A stretch of DNA of 64,000 bases, taken from positions 4,693,501 to 4,757,500 of the forward strand of contig NZ_CP046266.1 of NCBI RefSeq assembly GCF_009720625.1, given 5' to 3'. The notes beneath the pieces were generated by a model that saw only the letters and a program-made list of their open reading frames with translations, did no database searches and was not told where the DNA came from. Positions 35,018-43,521 of this stretch are shown here, piece after piece; within the stretch, counting starts at the first letter, position 1, and each line of letters begins with the position of its first letter. Origin of the DNA: Metabacillus sediminilitoris (lineage in GTDB: Bacteria; Bacillota; Bacilli; Bacillales; Bacillaceae). The position numbers were made by a program, and so were the translations under genes.

Positions 35018-37318
35018 CTATATCTCAACATCAATTTTTAATCCATTACCTTTTGACGTATTTATCGTAATTGAGCCTTTTAATGCTTTTACACGCTCAC
35101 TAATTCCCGACAAGCCCATACTTTCAGTCTTATCATAAAAATCTCTATATTCAAAGCCTACTCCATTATCTTCATAATGCAGAACAATTTTTTCTTTAAT
35201 ACAAACTAATATAATAAGAACTTGTGATGCTTTTGAATGTTTGTGTGCATTTGTTAAAAGCTCTTGAACAATGCGATAAATGTTTAATTGTGTATCAATA
35301 TCAAGTGTTATTGTAAAGTTGCCTGTATTGATACGAATGTCAAAATCAACATATTCCTGATATTGCATAACAAGCTTATTTAATGCTTTTACTAAACCTA
35401 AATCATAAAGTAATTGTGGACGAAGTTCTTGGCATGTCTCACGTGTCGTTTTAATGATCTTTGTCATACTGCTATTCATCTCTTGCAGCTTTTTCTTTAA
35501 TTGACTTGAATCCGCATCAACTTCAACTAATGCAAGCTCACACTGTCTCTTTAAAGACACTAAATCTTGCAGCACAGAATCGTGAAGATCCTTCGCTAAA
35601 TTAGAACGTTGCTTCTCTTCGATCGAAAACAACAGCTTCGTCAGCCAGCCTGGATTATGTCCTTCTGTCTCAAGCTTTTGCATATGCTGCATAAGTTCGT
35701 CAATCTTTAAAAAATTCTCTAAAGAAACATTTGTGTAGAATGATAAGGTTTTTAACCAAGAAATTTCGTCTCTTGTGAGTCTTGGTGTATTAAGAATAGA
35801 TAAGCAAAGCAAAACATAGCTTTTATTTTCAGTTTCACCAGTATTAATGACAAATCCTCGATCTACTTCGATGATTTTCCCAATTTCATCAGTTACATCT
35901 CTTATCTGTTTAATATATGGGCTATAATCCGCTTCTTTAGCGTTTAAATCAACAGATGTAAGATTTTTTTCACGATCCACTTCAATAAAATAAGCTTTAC
36001 TTACAAGTAAAACATCTAAAATAACTTGTTTTAACTCAGAAACAACATGCTCTAAATTACTTGCCTTTCTGATACTTTGTGTGTATTTAAAAATGCTATC
36101 TTGATAGTTATATTTTTCAGAAAATCTTTTAAATCGAAAGCGGAAATCCAAGATTTCTTTGGAATAGAATATTAAAACTATTACTAAATAGATATATACA
36201 GATAGCCTAATTGGATAAAAGGTTGGGTTATTTTCTTTTAATAAGAGCATAATTCCTACTATAATAAATGAGGGAATAACTGCTAATAATGAGTAATACC
36301 TAATTCTTCCTAATAGAAAATCTATATCATATATTTTAGTAGCTAAGAATTGATATACCAAAGAAAAAGGAATTAATAATAAAAAGGCAGCTAAAAAAGT
36401 TGCTGAAAAGATATACTTTTGAAAGATAACATATGGTATAACGTAAAATAGTAAAAAGGGTGTAAATGCTATTACGTTTGTCATTATAAGAATCTTTACT
36501 ATATAAGCTTGCTCAGAATATTTTATTTTTTTCAGACCTGTAAACTTTAAAACAAAGGTTAAAACAAGTAAGAATAAAAATGAACATAGATTTAATATTC
36601 TATTAAAATCAAAGTTGTTTACTATTAGCATATTTTGAACTATTTCTGAAACGAAGTTAATAATTACCAGGAGATAGCCAATTCTTAGGAAATTGAAACT
36701 AAATAGTTTTTTTCCTAATTCTTGAAAATATTGATATATAAAATGAAGGTAGCTCACAGGAACTAATAAAAAAAGAGTCAAATTAATATATCGACTTATT
36801 GAATCTCCTCTTGAAGAACCACTTGCACTTATATATGCCATACCAATAATTAAAAGAAACAAATTTAAAAAGTGAGCAGACCTTAAATTTACACCTTTGT
36901 TTGTTCGATAGACGAAAAAAATACAAAATAAACATAAAAAAAGGACAGTCAAAGGAATTATTATAATAAACAAACTTTGATAACTAATAAGTGATGTTGG
37001 TATTTCAAATTCTTTTATTGTACCATTTTGTAAAACCTTTAAATCATATACTTGTTCAAGAATTCCATATTTTATAGCTGGGCTGTGTAACAACGGATCT
37101 TCATTATTAATTTCTAAAACAACGTCGTTTAGATGAATGCCAACTTTTTCAGCCCACGTCTTTGGTTCAATAACATTTATCAACATTTCATTATCACTTG
37201 TTACTTTAACACCAGCTCCAACATACGGATACTTATAATTCAAGTGTATGGTGTAAAAAGTTACAATTATGCTGAGTATGACTGCTATTTGAATTATTCT
37301 ATTAAAGGTAATACGCAT
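35018..37318 (-). CDS. comP: Quorum-sensing histidine kinase ComP
   Basis: 766 aa. An N-terminal helix leads to an extracytoplasmic PDZ-like domain (about 30-105, KVGIHLNDVVLEINNED). Multiple membrane helices follow (about 110-380), then a HisKA_3 domain with the phospho-acceptor in LAKDLHDSVLQDLV and an ATPase domain (NAHKHSKASQ, DNGVGF, GLSGISERV). It senses the ComX pheromone and phosphorylates ComA. ATG at 37318 follows GAAAGGTG; comX ends 22 nt upstream. The sensor half is expected to be pherotype-specific. Confidence 0.93.
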   Translation of the reverse strand: MRITFNRIIQIAVILSIIVTFYTIHLNYKYPYVGAGVKVTSDNEMLINVIEPKTWAEKVGIHLNDVVLEINNEDPLLHSPAIKYGILEQVYDLKVLQNGTIKEFEIPTSLISYQSLFIIIIPLTVLFLCLFCIFFVYRTNKGVNLRSAHFLNLFLLIIGMAYISASGSSRGDSISRYINLTLFLLVPVSYLHFIYQYFQELGKKLFSFNFLRIGYLLVIINFVSEIVQNMLIVNNFDFNRILNLCSFLFLLVLTFVLKFTGLKKIKYSEQAYIVKILIMTNVIAFTPFLLFYVIPYVIFQKYIFSATFLAAFLLLIPFSLVYQFLATKIYDIDFLLGRIRYYSLLAVIPSFIIVGIMLLLKENNPTFYPIRLSVYIYLVIVLIFYSKEILDFRFRFKRFSEKYNYQDSIFKYTQSIRKASNLEHVVSELKQVILDVLLVSKAYFIEVDREKNLTSVDLNAKEADYSPYIKQIRDVTDEIGKIIEVDRGFVINTGETENKSYVLLCLSILNTPRLTRDEISWLKTLSFYTNVSLENFLKIDELMQHMQKLETEGHNPGWLTKLLFSIEEKQRSNLAKDLHDSVLQDLVSLKRQCELALVEVDADSSQLKKKLQEMNSSMTKIIKTTRETCQELRPQLLYDLGLVKALNKLVMQYQEYVDFDIRINTGNFTITLDIDTQLNIYRIVQELLTNAHKHSKASQVLIILVCIKEKIVLHYEDNGVGFEYRDFYDKTESMGLSGISERVKALKGSITINTSKGNGLKIDVEI

Positions 37319-37340
37319 TAATAACACCTTTCAATTAATA

Positions 37341-37499
37341 TTAAATCCAATAAAAATTTTTTAATGAAGCTGAACCAAGAATTCCCTCTATTACTCCTAA
37401 AACATCGTCTAATTCCACACCTAATAAGCTTGCTTGGCCATTAACAACTTTCTCTAGTACGTCTGGATTTTCAATTAAAAAGTTTACGATTTCTTGCAT
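37341..37499 (-). CDS. comX: ComX pheromone precursor
   Basis: 52 aa, too short for usual ORF cut-offs. The N-terminal half MQEIVNFLIENPDVLEKV, with SLLGVELDDV after it, follows the ComX pattern (B. subtilis MQDLINYFLNYPEAL). The C-terminus SASLKNFYWI holds a single Trp, penultimate, the residue ComQ isoprenylates. The mature pheromone is the modified C-terminal peptide. AAGGAGAG within the comQ end precedes the ATG; comQ stops 2 nt earlier and comP follows. Confidence 0.93.
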   Translation of the reverse strand: MQEIVNFLIENPDVLEKVVNGQASLLGVELDDVLGVIEGILGSASLKNFYWI

Positions 37500-37501
37500 G
37501 G

Positions 37502-38443
37502 TTATCTCTCCTTATTAGTTGGTTTTTTATTTATTATCAAATGAGATTTAATTTTCTCTATATGAATTTCTTTTATGTCTAAACTTTCTATTTTCTTTTT
37601 TGCTCGATTAATAGCAACTTGCTTAATTACATTTAAGTATTGCATCACACCTGAATCGAACAGAATTTGTTTATAGTTTTCGATACTGCCGAATTCTTCT
37701 ATTATTTCTCTGCCACTTTCAATAAACTTCATTAATACATGAGAATGTTCATTGTAGCCTTTCTCTAAATAAAGATATGCAAGAGATTTTTTTTTTGAAG
37801 TGATGTCATTTTTATTTAAATTAAATAAATCTCTGAAATCGTTATCTGCTTGTGCAGCAATTCCAACTTGATATGAATATTCTTCAACTTCAGGGAAATT
37901 AGCCCCTGCTAACAACATTCCGCTTACCGAAGCTAAAGCAATAAGGGAACCTGCTTTACGCTTCATCACATGCAAACATTCTTCTTCTGTGCTCATTAAA
38001 TTTTGCAAATCATCATGTTGTCCCTCCATTGCTTTCATGGAGAATTGTAAAAACGCTGATAGTACTTGATGTTTATATGGTGAGGAGAGGTTTAAAACAG
38101 TTTGTTGGCTTATTGTGTAAAGTGTTGTTGCAGCATTGATTGCAATGGAGCGATCAATTTGCATCCATAGTTCTTTCATATTATCTAAATCCTCAAGATC
38201 ATCAAACATGTCAAAAGATAAAATTAGTAATTCAATTGCTGCGGCTAGTTGTATAATTTCTGAGTCTTTACCGCCAAATGCCTCATGATGAATGATGGCT
38301 AATTGTCCAAAATTAACGATTTGCTTGTCTTCCACAAAAGAAAATAATAGATCTTGTAGCTCAGAATGTTCTAGTTGTGAGGAAATAGATTGCAACATGT
38401 GCCTTTTAATAGATTGACTCTCAACTTCTGCTATAACAACCAC
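37502..38443 (-). CDS. comQ: ComX isoprenyl transferase ComQ
   Basis: 313 aa. Isoprenyl-diphosphate-synthase-like fold: first aspartate-rich motif in MFDDLEDLDN, the MEGQHDDL segment and MKRKAGSLIALASVSG, all as in ComQ. It modifies the Trp of ComX with a geranyl or farnesyl group and is needed for secretion of active pheromone. The start is uncertain: the annotated GTG overlaps its own GAGGTGG site, and an internal ATG at 38398 has only AAAAGG close by. Confidence 0.92.
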   Translation of the reverse strand: MVVIAEVESQSIKRHMLQSISSQLEHSELQDLLFSFVEDKQIVNFGQLAIIHHEAFGGKDSEIIQLAAAIELLILSFDMFDDLEDLDNMKELWMQIDRSIAINAATTLYTISQQTVLNLSSPYKHQVLSAFLQFSMKAMEGQHDDLQNLMSTEEECLHVMKRKAGSLIALASVSGMLLAGANFPEVEEYSYQVGIAAQADNDFRDLFNLNKNDITSKKKSLAYLYLEKGYNEHSHVLMKFIESGREIIEEFGSIENYKQILFDSGVMQYLNVIKQVAINRAKKKIESLDIKEIHIEKIKSHLIINKKPTNKER

Positions 38444-38636
38444 CTCTATAGCTTAATATTACTATACATCTAGGGTTTTTAGTAGGAAATAATAGTATAA
38501 TGTACCCCTTACTCTACTACATTTTCTCCTAGTTTTTTCTTAATTGTCAATATAAACATTAGAAAAGTTTGGCAAATTACCAAGCCCAAATAGTGAATCC
38601 CCTCCTGATTTTCAAATCACCTTTTCTTCAAAAATA

Positions 38637-38793
38637 AAAGGCTCTTATCTAATAGATTGTTGCTTTAAAATGAAAACTCTTAAGGTTGATTGGAGCAGAT
38701 TGCGAGACTCCTGAAGCGAGCATCCTCTAGCAGCAAACAACCACACCTCAATACTCGGTAAATGGAAACAAAGTTTGTGAAAACAGCCAAATA
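38637..38793 (-). repeat. Dispersed intergenic repeat, family A (reverse orientation)
   Basis: Read on the minus strand it starts GGCTGTTTTCACAAACTTTG, includes GGTGTGGTTG, GAGGATGCTCGCTTC and TCTCGCAATCTGCTCCAATC, and ends near ATTAGATAAGAGCC. These segments line up with the copies at 43522-43750 and 55582-55768. It fills much of the gap between comQ and degQ. Confidence 0.8.
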
Positions 38794-38822
38794 AAAAAAC
38801 TTGGCTAGTAGCCAAGTTTTTT
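38793..38822 (-). terminator. Terminator of degQ
   Basis: AAACTTGGC / GCCAAGTTT stem with A/T runs on both sides, adjoining the degQ stop. Confidence 0.85.
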
Positions 38823-38961
38823 AAGAAACATTCAGAATTGCGTATTTATCATACTTATCTATACTTCTATTTATACAACGTAAAGATTCTTTTGTCTCTT
38901 TAATATCTTGTTCAATTTTTATTAATAGCTCAGTCATTTCATCAATTTTTTGCTGATCCAT
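38821..38961 (-). CDS. degQ: DegQ, pleiotropic regulator of degradative enzymes
   Basis: 46 aa, the exact length of B. subtilis DegQ, and clearly related: ELLIKIEQDIKETKESLR and NRSIDKYDKY match ENDIKETTDSLR and NKSIDQLDKY. DegQ stimulates phosphotransfer from DegS to DegU and so raises secreted enzymes and other DegU outputs. AAAAGGAGTGTG precedes the ATG. It lies upstream of comQ as in B. subtilis, and a ComA-box-like site lies about 130 bp upstream. Confidence 0.93.
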   Translation of the reverse strand: MDQQKIDEMTELLIKIEQDIKETKESLRCINRSIDKYDKYAILNVS

Positions 38962-39087
38962 CGTTTCACACTCCTTTTATGTTGGTAAACGAATGCATGG
39001 CCAACGTATACAATATATGCTGCTTTCTATAGTTTCATTTTAATCTAATTGACAGTTCCTTTCACCGAAAATAATTCATCCTACACG

Positions 39088-39103
39088 GTGCGTGATACCG
39101 CAA
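39088..39103 (-). promoter_or_regulatory. Candidate ComA binding site upstream of degQ
   Basis: On the minus strand TTGCGGtatcACGCAC has a perfect left half and a 4-of-6 right half of the ComA consensus TTGCGG-N4-CCGCAA, 127 nt before degQ. degQ is a known ComA target in B. subtilis, which supports the call. Confidence 0.5.
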
Positions 39104-39186
39104 ACGAAACGCAATAGTCCAAAATATATATTTTATATACATCTTTTTACCCGATTTTAAAAACAAGGTACTGTTATAGCTCATTA

Positions 39187-39275
39187 TTGATTTTGGCACA
39201 ATGTTCTGTAGCTGAAGTCGTGAAAACGAACGCCTCTAGCTGCAATCAACAAGTTTAATAGAGCCAAAAACAAAA
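39187..39275 (-). repeat. Dispersed intergenic repeat, family A (divergent, reverse)
   Basis: On the minus strand it reads TTGTTGATTGCAGCTAGAGG and ends near ATCAATAATGAGC, matching segments of the element at 13295-13475. Short and degraded. Confidence 0.5.
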
Positions 39276-39316
39276 AGTTGACCTTTTGTTTTCAATGAAA
39301 AAGCAAAAGGTCAACC
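39270..39316 (-). terminator. Terminator of the 74-aa gene
   Basis: AGTTGACCTTTTG / CAAAAGGTCAAC stem with a T-rich tail on the minus strand. Confidence 0.75.
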
Positions 39317-39321
39317 CATTT

Positions 39322-39546
39322 TTATACGGTTAAAATCTGATGATCAAATATATTTTGTGCATTTACAATAGCTAATTCAATTAATTCCGCTTTTTTCTCT
39401 ATAGGTCCATGATACTCTAAGGTGTAATCCTCAATTCCAGTTTTTGAAAACAAGCATTCCATTTTAATTTTGCAATTGTCTTTCATAACCGAAAAAACCG
39501 CAACCATCTTATCATCTAATACAAAAAATGTAGGCTGCACTCCCAT
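39322..39546 (-). CDS. Small conserved-looking protein, unknown
   Basis: 74 aa, soluble, with alternating strand-like segments (QPTFFVLDDKMVAVFSVM) and a helical C-terminus. AAAGGAGGTC precedes the ATG, and a terminator follows the stop, so it is a real monocistronic gene. B. subtilis has the unrelated-length gene yuzC at this place; I cannot show homology. Confidence 0.65.
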   Translation of the reverse strand: MGVQPTFFVLDDKMVAVFSVMKDNCKIKMECLFSKTGIEDYTLEYHGPIEKKAELIELAIVNAQNIFDHQILTV

Positions 39547-39855
39547 TGAGCGTATGACCTCCTTTAATTGTTCTTTTACCAGTTAAAAGACCAACTTCTA
39601 TTAGGAAAAAACAGCGAGTTTATTACTTCTTTCGACGTAAGGGGGATTTTTCCTTTTTAAAAAGAAAAATTTTTTTCTTTTATTTATTCTAAAATCTCAT
39701 AGTAAAAACCGCTACTGACTTTATGTATTTATCACATTATTTTTATTTATTTTATACAGACATATCTATCTGCATACAATCCTCTTTGTGTTAAATCTTT
39801 ACAAGAATATTGTTTATCAAAAATCAAAAAATAGAAGAGGTGAGGTGAAAAAGAA
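39547..39855. other. Divergent intergenic region, nothing recognised
   Basis: Very AT-rich, about 310 bp between the 74-aa gene and terC. I looked for the manganese yybP-ykoY riboswitch that precedes some TerC genes and found none of its core. Confidence 0.5.
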
Positions 39856-40548
39856 ATGGATTTTTTCTCTATTGAATTTTTTACAGCACTGTTGTCAATC
39901 ATTGTTATTGACTTAGTTTTAGCTGGTGACAATGCAATTGTCATTGGTCTTGCAGCCAGAAAGCTTCCTAAAGATCAGCAAAAAAAGGTCATTATTTTAG
40001 GAACCATTGGGGCAATTGTTATTAGAGCGATTGCCACTATGCTTGTTGTGTACTTGTTAAAAGTTCCTGGTCTTCTTCTAATTGGAGGCATCCTTTTAAT
40101 TTGGATTGCTTACAAATTAATAACAGAAGAAGAAAAACATGAAGTAGAATCAGGTAATAATATGTGGGCAGCGATTAGAACAATCATCATAGCTGATGCT
40201 GCTATGGGGCTTGATAATGTACTAGCTGTAGCTGGTGCGGCACACGGAAGTCTTTTATTAGTCTTCCTTGGCCTGCTTATCTCGATTCCGATTGTTGTAT
40301 GGGGAAGTACAATTATTTTGAAATTCATGGAAAAGTATCCAATCATTATTTTAATCGGTGCTGCTGTGGTAACTTGGACAGCTACAAAAATGATTGTAAA
40401 AGAACCTTTTATAGCCGGTTTTTTTGCAGAAGAATGGCTCCAATATGCATTTGAGTTTATTGTAGTAGCAGCAGTCGTAGCGTTTGGTTATTTCAAAGGC
40501 AAGCGAAATAAAGAGTCATTGCATGATACACAAAAAACTGCTAGTTAA
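39856..40548 (+). CDS. TerC-family integral membrane protein (YjbE-like)
   Basis: 230 aa, about seven helices. Family signatures VLAGDNAIVIGLAARKLP and MGLDNVLAVAGAAHG carry the paired Asp-Asn motifs expected to bind a metal. Closest in style to B. subtilis YjbE; some TerC proteins export Mn2+ during metalation of secreted enzymes. ATG 8 nt after GAGGTGA. It converges on a decayed yuxH with overlapping stops. Confidence 0.9.
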   Translation: MDFFSIEFFTALLSIIVIDLVLAGDNAIVIGLAARKLPKDQQKKVIILGTIGAIVIRAIATMLVVYLLKVPGLLLIGGILLIWIAYKLITEEEKHEVESGNNMWAAIRTIIIADAAMGLDNVLAVAGAAHGSLLLVFLGLLISIPIVVWGSTIILKFMEKYPIIILIGAAVVTWTATKMIVKEPFIAGFFAEEWLQYAFEFIVVAAVVAFGYFKGKRNKESLHDTQKTAS

Positions 40549-40566
40549 ACACTAGCAGTTTTTTGT
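40530..40566. terminator. Terminator of terC
   Basis: ACAAAAAACTGCTAGT and ACTAGCAGTTTTTTGT form a perfect stem across the terC stop codon. Confidence 0.9.
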
Positions 40567-41045
40567 GTATAAATATTTGCATCCCTTGCTTCCATCATAC
40601 TTAAAGCCCAGTTACTAGCATGGATATAAAATTGATTAATGACCTCTTTTGGTAAATTCAATCCTTCTAATTCCCATTTGAAATGTTCAATCTGTATAGA
40701 CCATGAAAGAACCTGATAGAGATCATTTTTCGTTTCTAAGAGTGCCTCTTGAATATCATCTGTTAGGGGTAAATCATTTAAAATATCAACTAAATTACGA
40801 TTTAATCATGTAACAATTAATAAGAATATTCCAGTTAACATGTATGTTGCTGATTGGCTTCTGCCAGTGTGAACAGCAATTTGTTCACATAATTTGGAAC
40901 GGATAAGTGACATTTTAATCACTTCCTGCATTTTTCAACCATTATTGGAATTTTGCATACTTTTAATAGAGAGCCCATATGGCCATTTATTCATTTCGCT
41001 CCAGCAAGACAATAGCCTGTTTGATTGACTTAATTTTATTTTAGG
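40545..41045 (-). pseudogene. yuxH: Remnant of yuxH (EAL-HDOD signalling protein), C-terminal HDOD part
   Basis: The minus strand reads KSIKQAIVLLERNE, then in another frame EMNKWPYGLSIKS, a TGA, then EVIKMSLIRSKLCEQIAVHTGR, an in-frame TGA after LLIVT, and LNRNLVDILNDLPLTDD up to the end. These pieces follow the HDOD domain of YuxH in order, broken by at least two stops and a frameshift. The N-terminal EAL domain is missing. yuxH lies beside degQ in B. subtilis, so position supports the call. Confidence 0.75.
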
Positions 41046-41227
41046 ACGTAATACAGGAGAGTAAAAATAGGTTGCCGTACTACAAGCACTTCCATCCAAT
41101 GACCCCTCACAACTATACCCACTTTTTTCGAATCGTATTTTACTATAACATTATTTTCCAATTTACAGAAAAATGTTAAATGAAAGAGGCTCTTGGACAT
41201 CTATCGTGAAATACTGATTTCATCTAT

Positions 41228-41344
41228 TTATAAAAACTTTAATAATCCAATCGTTAGCTTCATCCAGCCAAAAAATGATAACCATAATGGTACACTTAAA
41301 AACGTTGCCCAGATCATCCCTTTAAAAAAGTTTTCTTCATGCAC
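41228..41344 (-). CDS. Putative 38-aa single-pass membrane miniprotein
   Basis: A short minus-strand frame starts at a GTG (41344) with AGAGGTG 8 nt upstream (an alternative GTG is at 41353). It reads FFKGMIWATFLSVPLWLSFF followed by GWMKLTIGLLKFL. Charged N-terminus, then one strongly hydrophobic stretch. No family recognised; the ribosome site and codon pattern support it, but it is short. Confidence 0.5.
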   Translation of the reverse strand: MHEENFFKGMIWATFLSVPLWLSFFGWMKLTIGLLKFL

Positions 41345-41412
41345 ATTACTCACACCTCTCAAAATTAGATATTATTTCTTATTTTTTCCTTGGTGCAGGT
41401 ATTTAAACATTT

Positions 41413-41426
41413 AGAAAGCGCTTACA
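41413..41426. promoter_or_regulatory. cre-like (CcpA) site upstream of the hpaB-type gene
   Basis: AGAAAGCGCTTACA matches 13 of 14 consensus positions (TGWAARCGYTWNCW), about 160 bp before the start. Catabolite control of an aromatic oxygenase would be logical; this is inference. Confidence 0.5.
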
Positions 41427-41587
41427 AACATTAAGTTTATATTACTATTATCTTTATTCCTTATTGAGAAGCATAATTCCTTTTAAAAGTTTCCGCTATT
41501 TTATTACATTATTTTTACATATTCTCCTCACCCTAAGATTTTCAGATGCATATATTGTTACATATTTGACGGTGAGGAGTGATGAAA

Positions 41588-43051
41588 TTGGCTGCCATAA
41601 GTGGAAGGGAATACTTAACACGCATGGATCAAATGAAGCCAAATGTGTGGATTCGAGGTGAACAAATAACCGAAAAGCTTTCAGCACATCCCGTTTATAA
41701 AGGAGCGATGTTAACAAAAGCTTCTCTCTATGATTTACAAGTCCACCCAGACTTTATAGAGAACATGACGTTCAAGTCCCCAAAAACGAATCAACGAGTC
41801 GGCCTATCATATTTACAGCCTAAAACAAAAGAAGACCTCGAAGCTAGAAAATTTATGATGAAAACATGGGCATCAAAAACAGCAGGAATGATGGGAAGAA
41901 CACCAGATTATTTAAACACGGTCATTATGGCTCTATCATCCTCAGCAAGCTTACTTAATGATCAGGATGAAGAATTTAGTAAAAACTTAATAAATTTATA
42001 TGAAACGGCTCGCGAACGAGATCTCTCCTTCACCCATAGCTTTATTAATCCTCAAATCAACCGATCTTCAACTTATGATGAAATAACAGCCCAGCCCATC
42101 GCAACAAAGATAATAAAAAAAACTTCAGATGGACTTATTGTCAAAGGAGCTAGACTTTTAGCAACACAAGGCGGCATGACTGACGAGGTCTTAATCTTTC
42201 CATCTGGCGCTAAAAATATGGAGGAGGAATATGCCTTTTCTTTTAGTATCCCTACTGATACAAATGGGGTAAAGTTTATTTGCCGTGAATCCTATAACCA
42301 GGGGGCATCTCATTTTAACTATCCACTTTCATCTCGTTTTCATGAAATAGATACGATGATTATTTTTGATAACGTCTTAGTTCCCTGGGAACGTGTGTTT
42401 TTTTATCATCGACCAGACATTGCTTATCAACTATTTTCAAGAAGTAGTTTTACTCCACTTACACTTCAGCAGGTCGTAATTAGGCAAATTACAAAAACTG
42501 AATTTATTCTTGGCCTTGCTCAATTGATGGTAAATACGCTGAATCTATCTGAATACCATCATATTAGGGAAAAAATAAGTGAAGTAATTATTGGATTAGA
42601 AACAATGAACGCCTTGTTGGATCGTGCGGATAAACAGGCATCTATTGATGAATGGGGGACAATGATCCCAAATACTCATTCCCTATACGTAGCAGTAAAT
42701 ATGTTCCCTAAACTCTACCCTCGTATGATTGAAATTTTGCAGCTTATTGGTGCAGGCGGATTAGTTGCCATTCAAACGGAAGAGGACTTCCATTCTCCAT
42801 TGCAGAAAGATTTAAATCACTATTGCCAAGGATCCGGGTGCAATGCTGTAACAAAGACGAAAATATTCAGGCTTGCCTGGGATGTAGCAATGAGTGCTTT
42901 TGGAACTCGTCAAACTCAATATGAACGATATTTTTTTGGTGATCCTATCAGACTTTCCTCAAATCTATATATGGGCTACCCAAGAGACAAGTATACCAAT
43001 CAAGTTGAGGAATTTTTGGACATCTCACATACAAATGAACAATCATCTTGA
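41588..43051 (+). CDS. hpaB: 4-hydroxyphenylacetate 3-monooxygenase oxygenase (HpaB/YoaI-type)
   Basis: 487 aa. Flavin-dependent two-component monooxygenase family: REYLTRMDQMKPNVWIRGE start, RTPDYLN, the FDNVLVPWERVF motif and QLIGAGGLVAIQTEEDF. It should hydroxylate 4-hydroxyphenylacetate or a similar phenol using reduced FAD from a separate reductase, which is not encoded nearby. Similar to B. subtilis YoaI. The TTG at 41588 lies 8 nt after GAGGAG; the ATG at 41582 is too close. A cre-like site lies upstream. Confidence 0.88.
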   Translation: MAAISGREYLTRMDQMKPNVWIRGEQITEKLSAHPVYKGAMLTKASLYDLQVHPDFIENMTFKSPKTNQRVGLSYLQPKTKEDLEARKFMMKTWASKTAGMMGRTPDYLNTVIMALSSSASLLNDQDEEFSKNLINLYETARERDLSFTHSFINPQINRSSTYDEITAQPIATKIIKKTSDGLIVKGARLLATQGGMTDEVLIFPSGAKNMEEEYAFSFSIPTDTNGVKFICRESYNQGASHFNYPLSSRFHEIDTMIIFDNVLVPWERVFFYHRPDIAYQLFSRSSFTPLTLQQVVIRQITKTEFILGLAQLMVNTLNLSEYHHIREKISEVIIGLETMNALLDRADKQASIDEWGTMIPNTHSLYVAVNMFPKLYPRMIEILQLIGAGGLVAIQTEEDFHSPLQKDLNHYCQGSGCNAVTKTKIFRLAWDVAMSAFGTRQTQYERYFFGDPIRLSSNLYMGYPRDKYTNQVEEFLDISHTNEQSS

Positions 43052-43151
43052 TCAACTAAAGATGTAGTTCCAGTCATTCCACCTGTAAGCGTTTGACCAA
43101 TTAAGGTTTTGTTTCAACAGCTAGATAAATGATTTTATCCAATAAGCAATA

Positions 43152-43184
43152 CAAAGAGGCAACTGAAAGCTTTGCCTCTTTGTC
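43152..43184 (+). terminator. Terminator of the hpaB-type gene
   Basis: AAAGAGGCA / TGCCTCTTT stem about 100 bp after the stop; it may also serve yueH from the other side. Confidence 0.65.
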
Positions 43185-43201
43185 ATTAACTATTATACCT
43201 C

Positions 43202-43450
43202 TTACATTTCGCCAACCCAGTGAATCATTTTATTCGCTAACTCTTCAGCCGTTTCAACCGGAACACGCTGTGATAAGGAATCAATAAGTCTTGACTTTAG
43301 CAGTCCTCTTTCTTCTTCATATTGAACAGTTGTCGACCACTCTATCTCTGGAATGGCAATTAAACTAAATTCTTGTTTTTTATTTTCATAAATATAAACA
43401 TTTGTAATAAGCTCATTACCATTATGTACATTTGCCTTTCTTATTTTCAA
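43202..43450 (-). CDS. yueH: YueH family protein
   Basis: 82 aa from a TTG start (KIRKANVHNGNELITNVYIY), which has AGAAAGGATG at good spacing; an ATG 22 codons further up lacks a site. Length and place next to yueG-yueF fit B. subtilis YueH, of unknown function. C-terminal TAEELANKMIHWVG is an amphipathic helix. Confidence 0.6.
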   Translation of the reverse strand: MKIRKANVHNGNELITNVYIYENKKQEFSLIAIPEIEWSTTVQYEEERGLLKSRLIDSLSQRVPVETAEELANKMIHWVGEM

Positions 43451-43521
43451 AGCGATTTCATCCTTTCTATTTCCTGCTGCTTTTATTATAGTAGTTGTTT
43501 TATTCTTTTGCAGCAAATAAT

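Noticed and set aside
39547..39855. Manganese (yybP-ykoY) riboswitch before terC
   Set aside because: None of the conserved core is present; the region is simple AT-rich sequence.
43084..43097. cre-like TGTAAGCGTTTGAC downstream of the hpaB-type gene
   Set aside because: Only 12 of 14 positions match and it lies after the gene.
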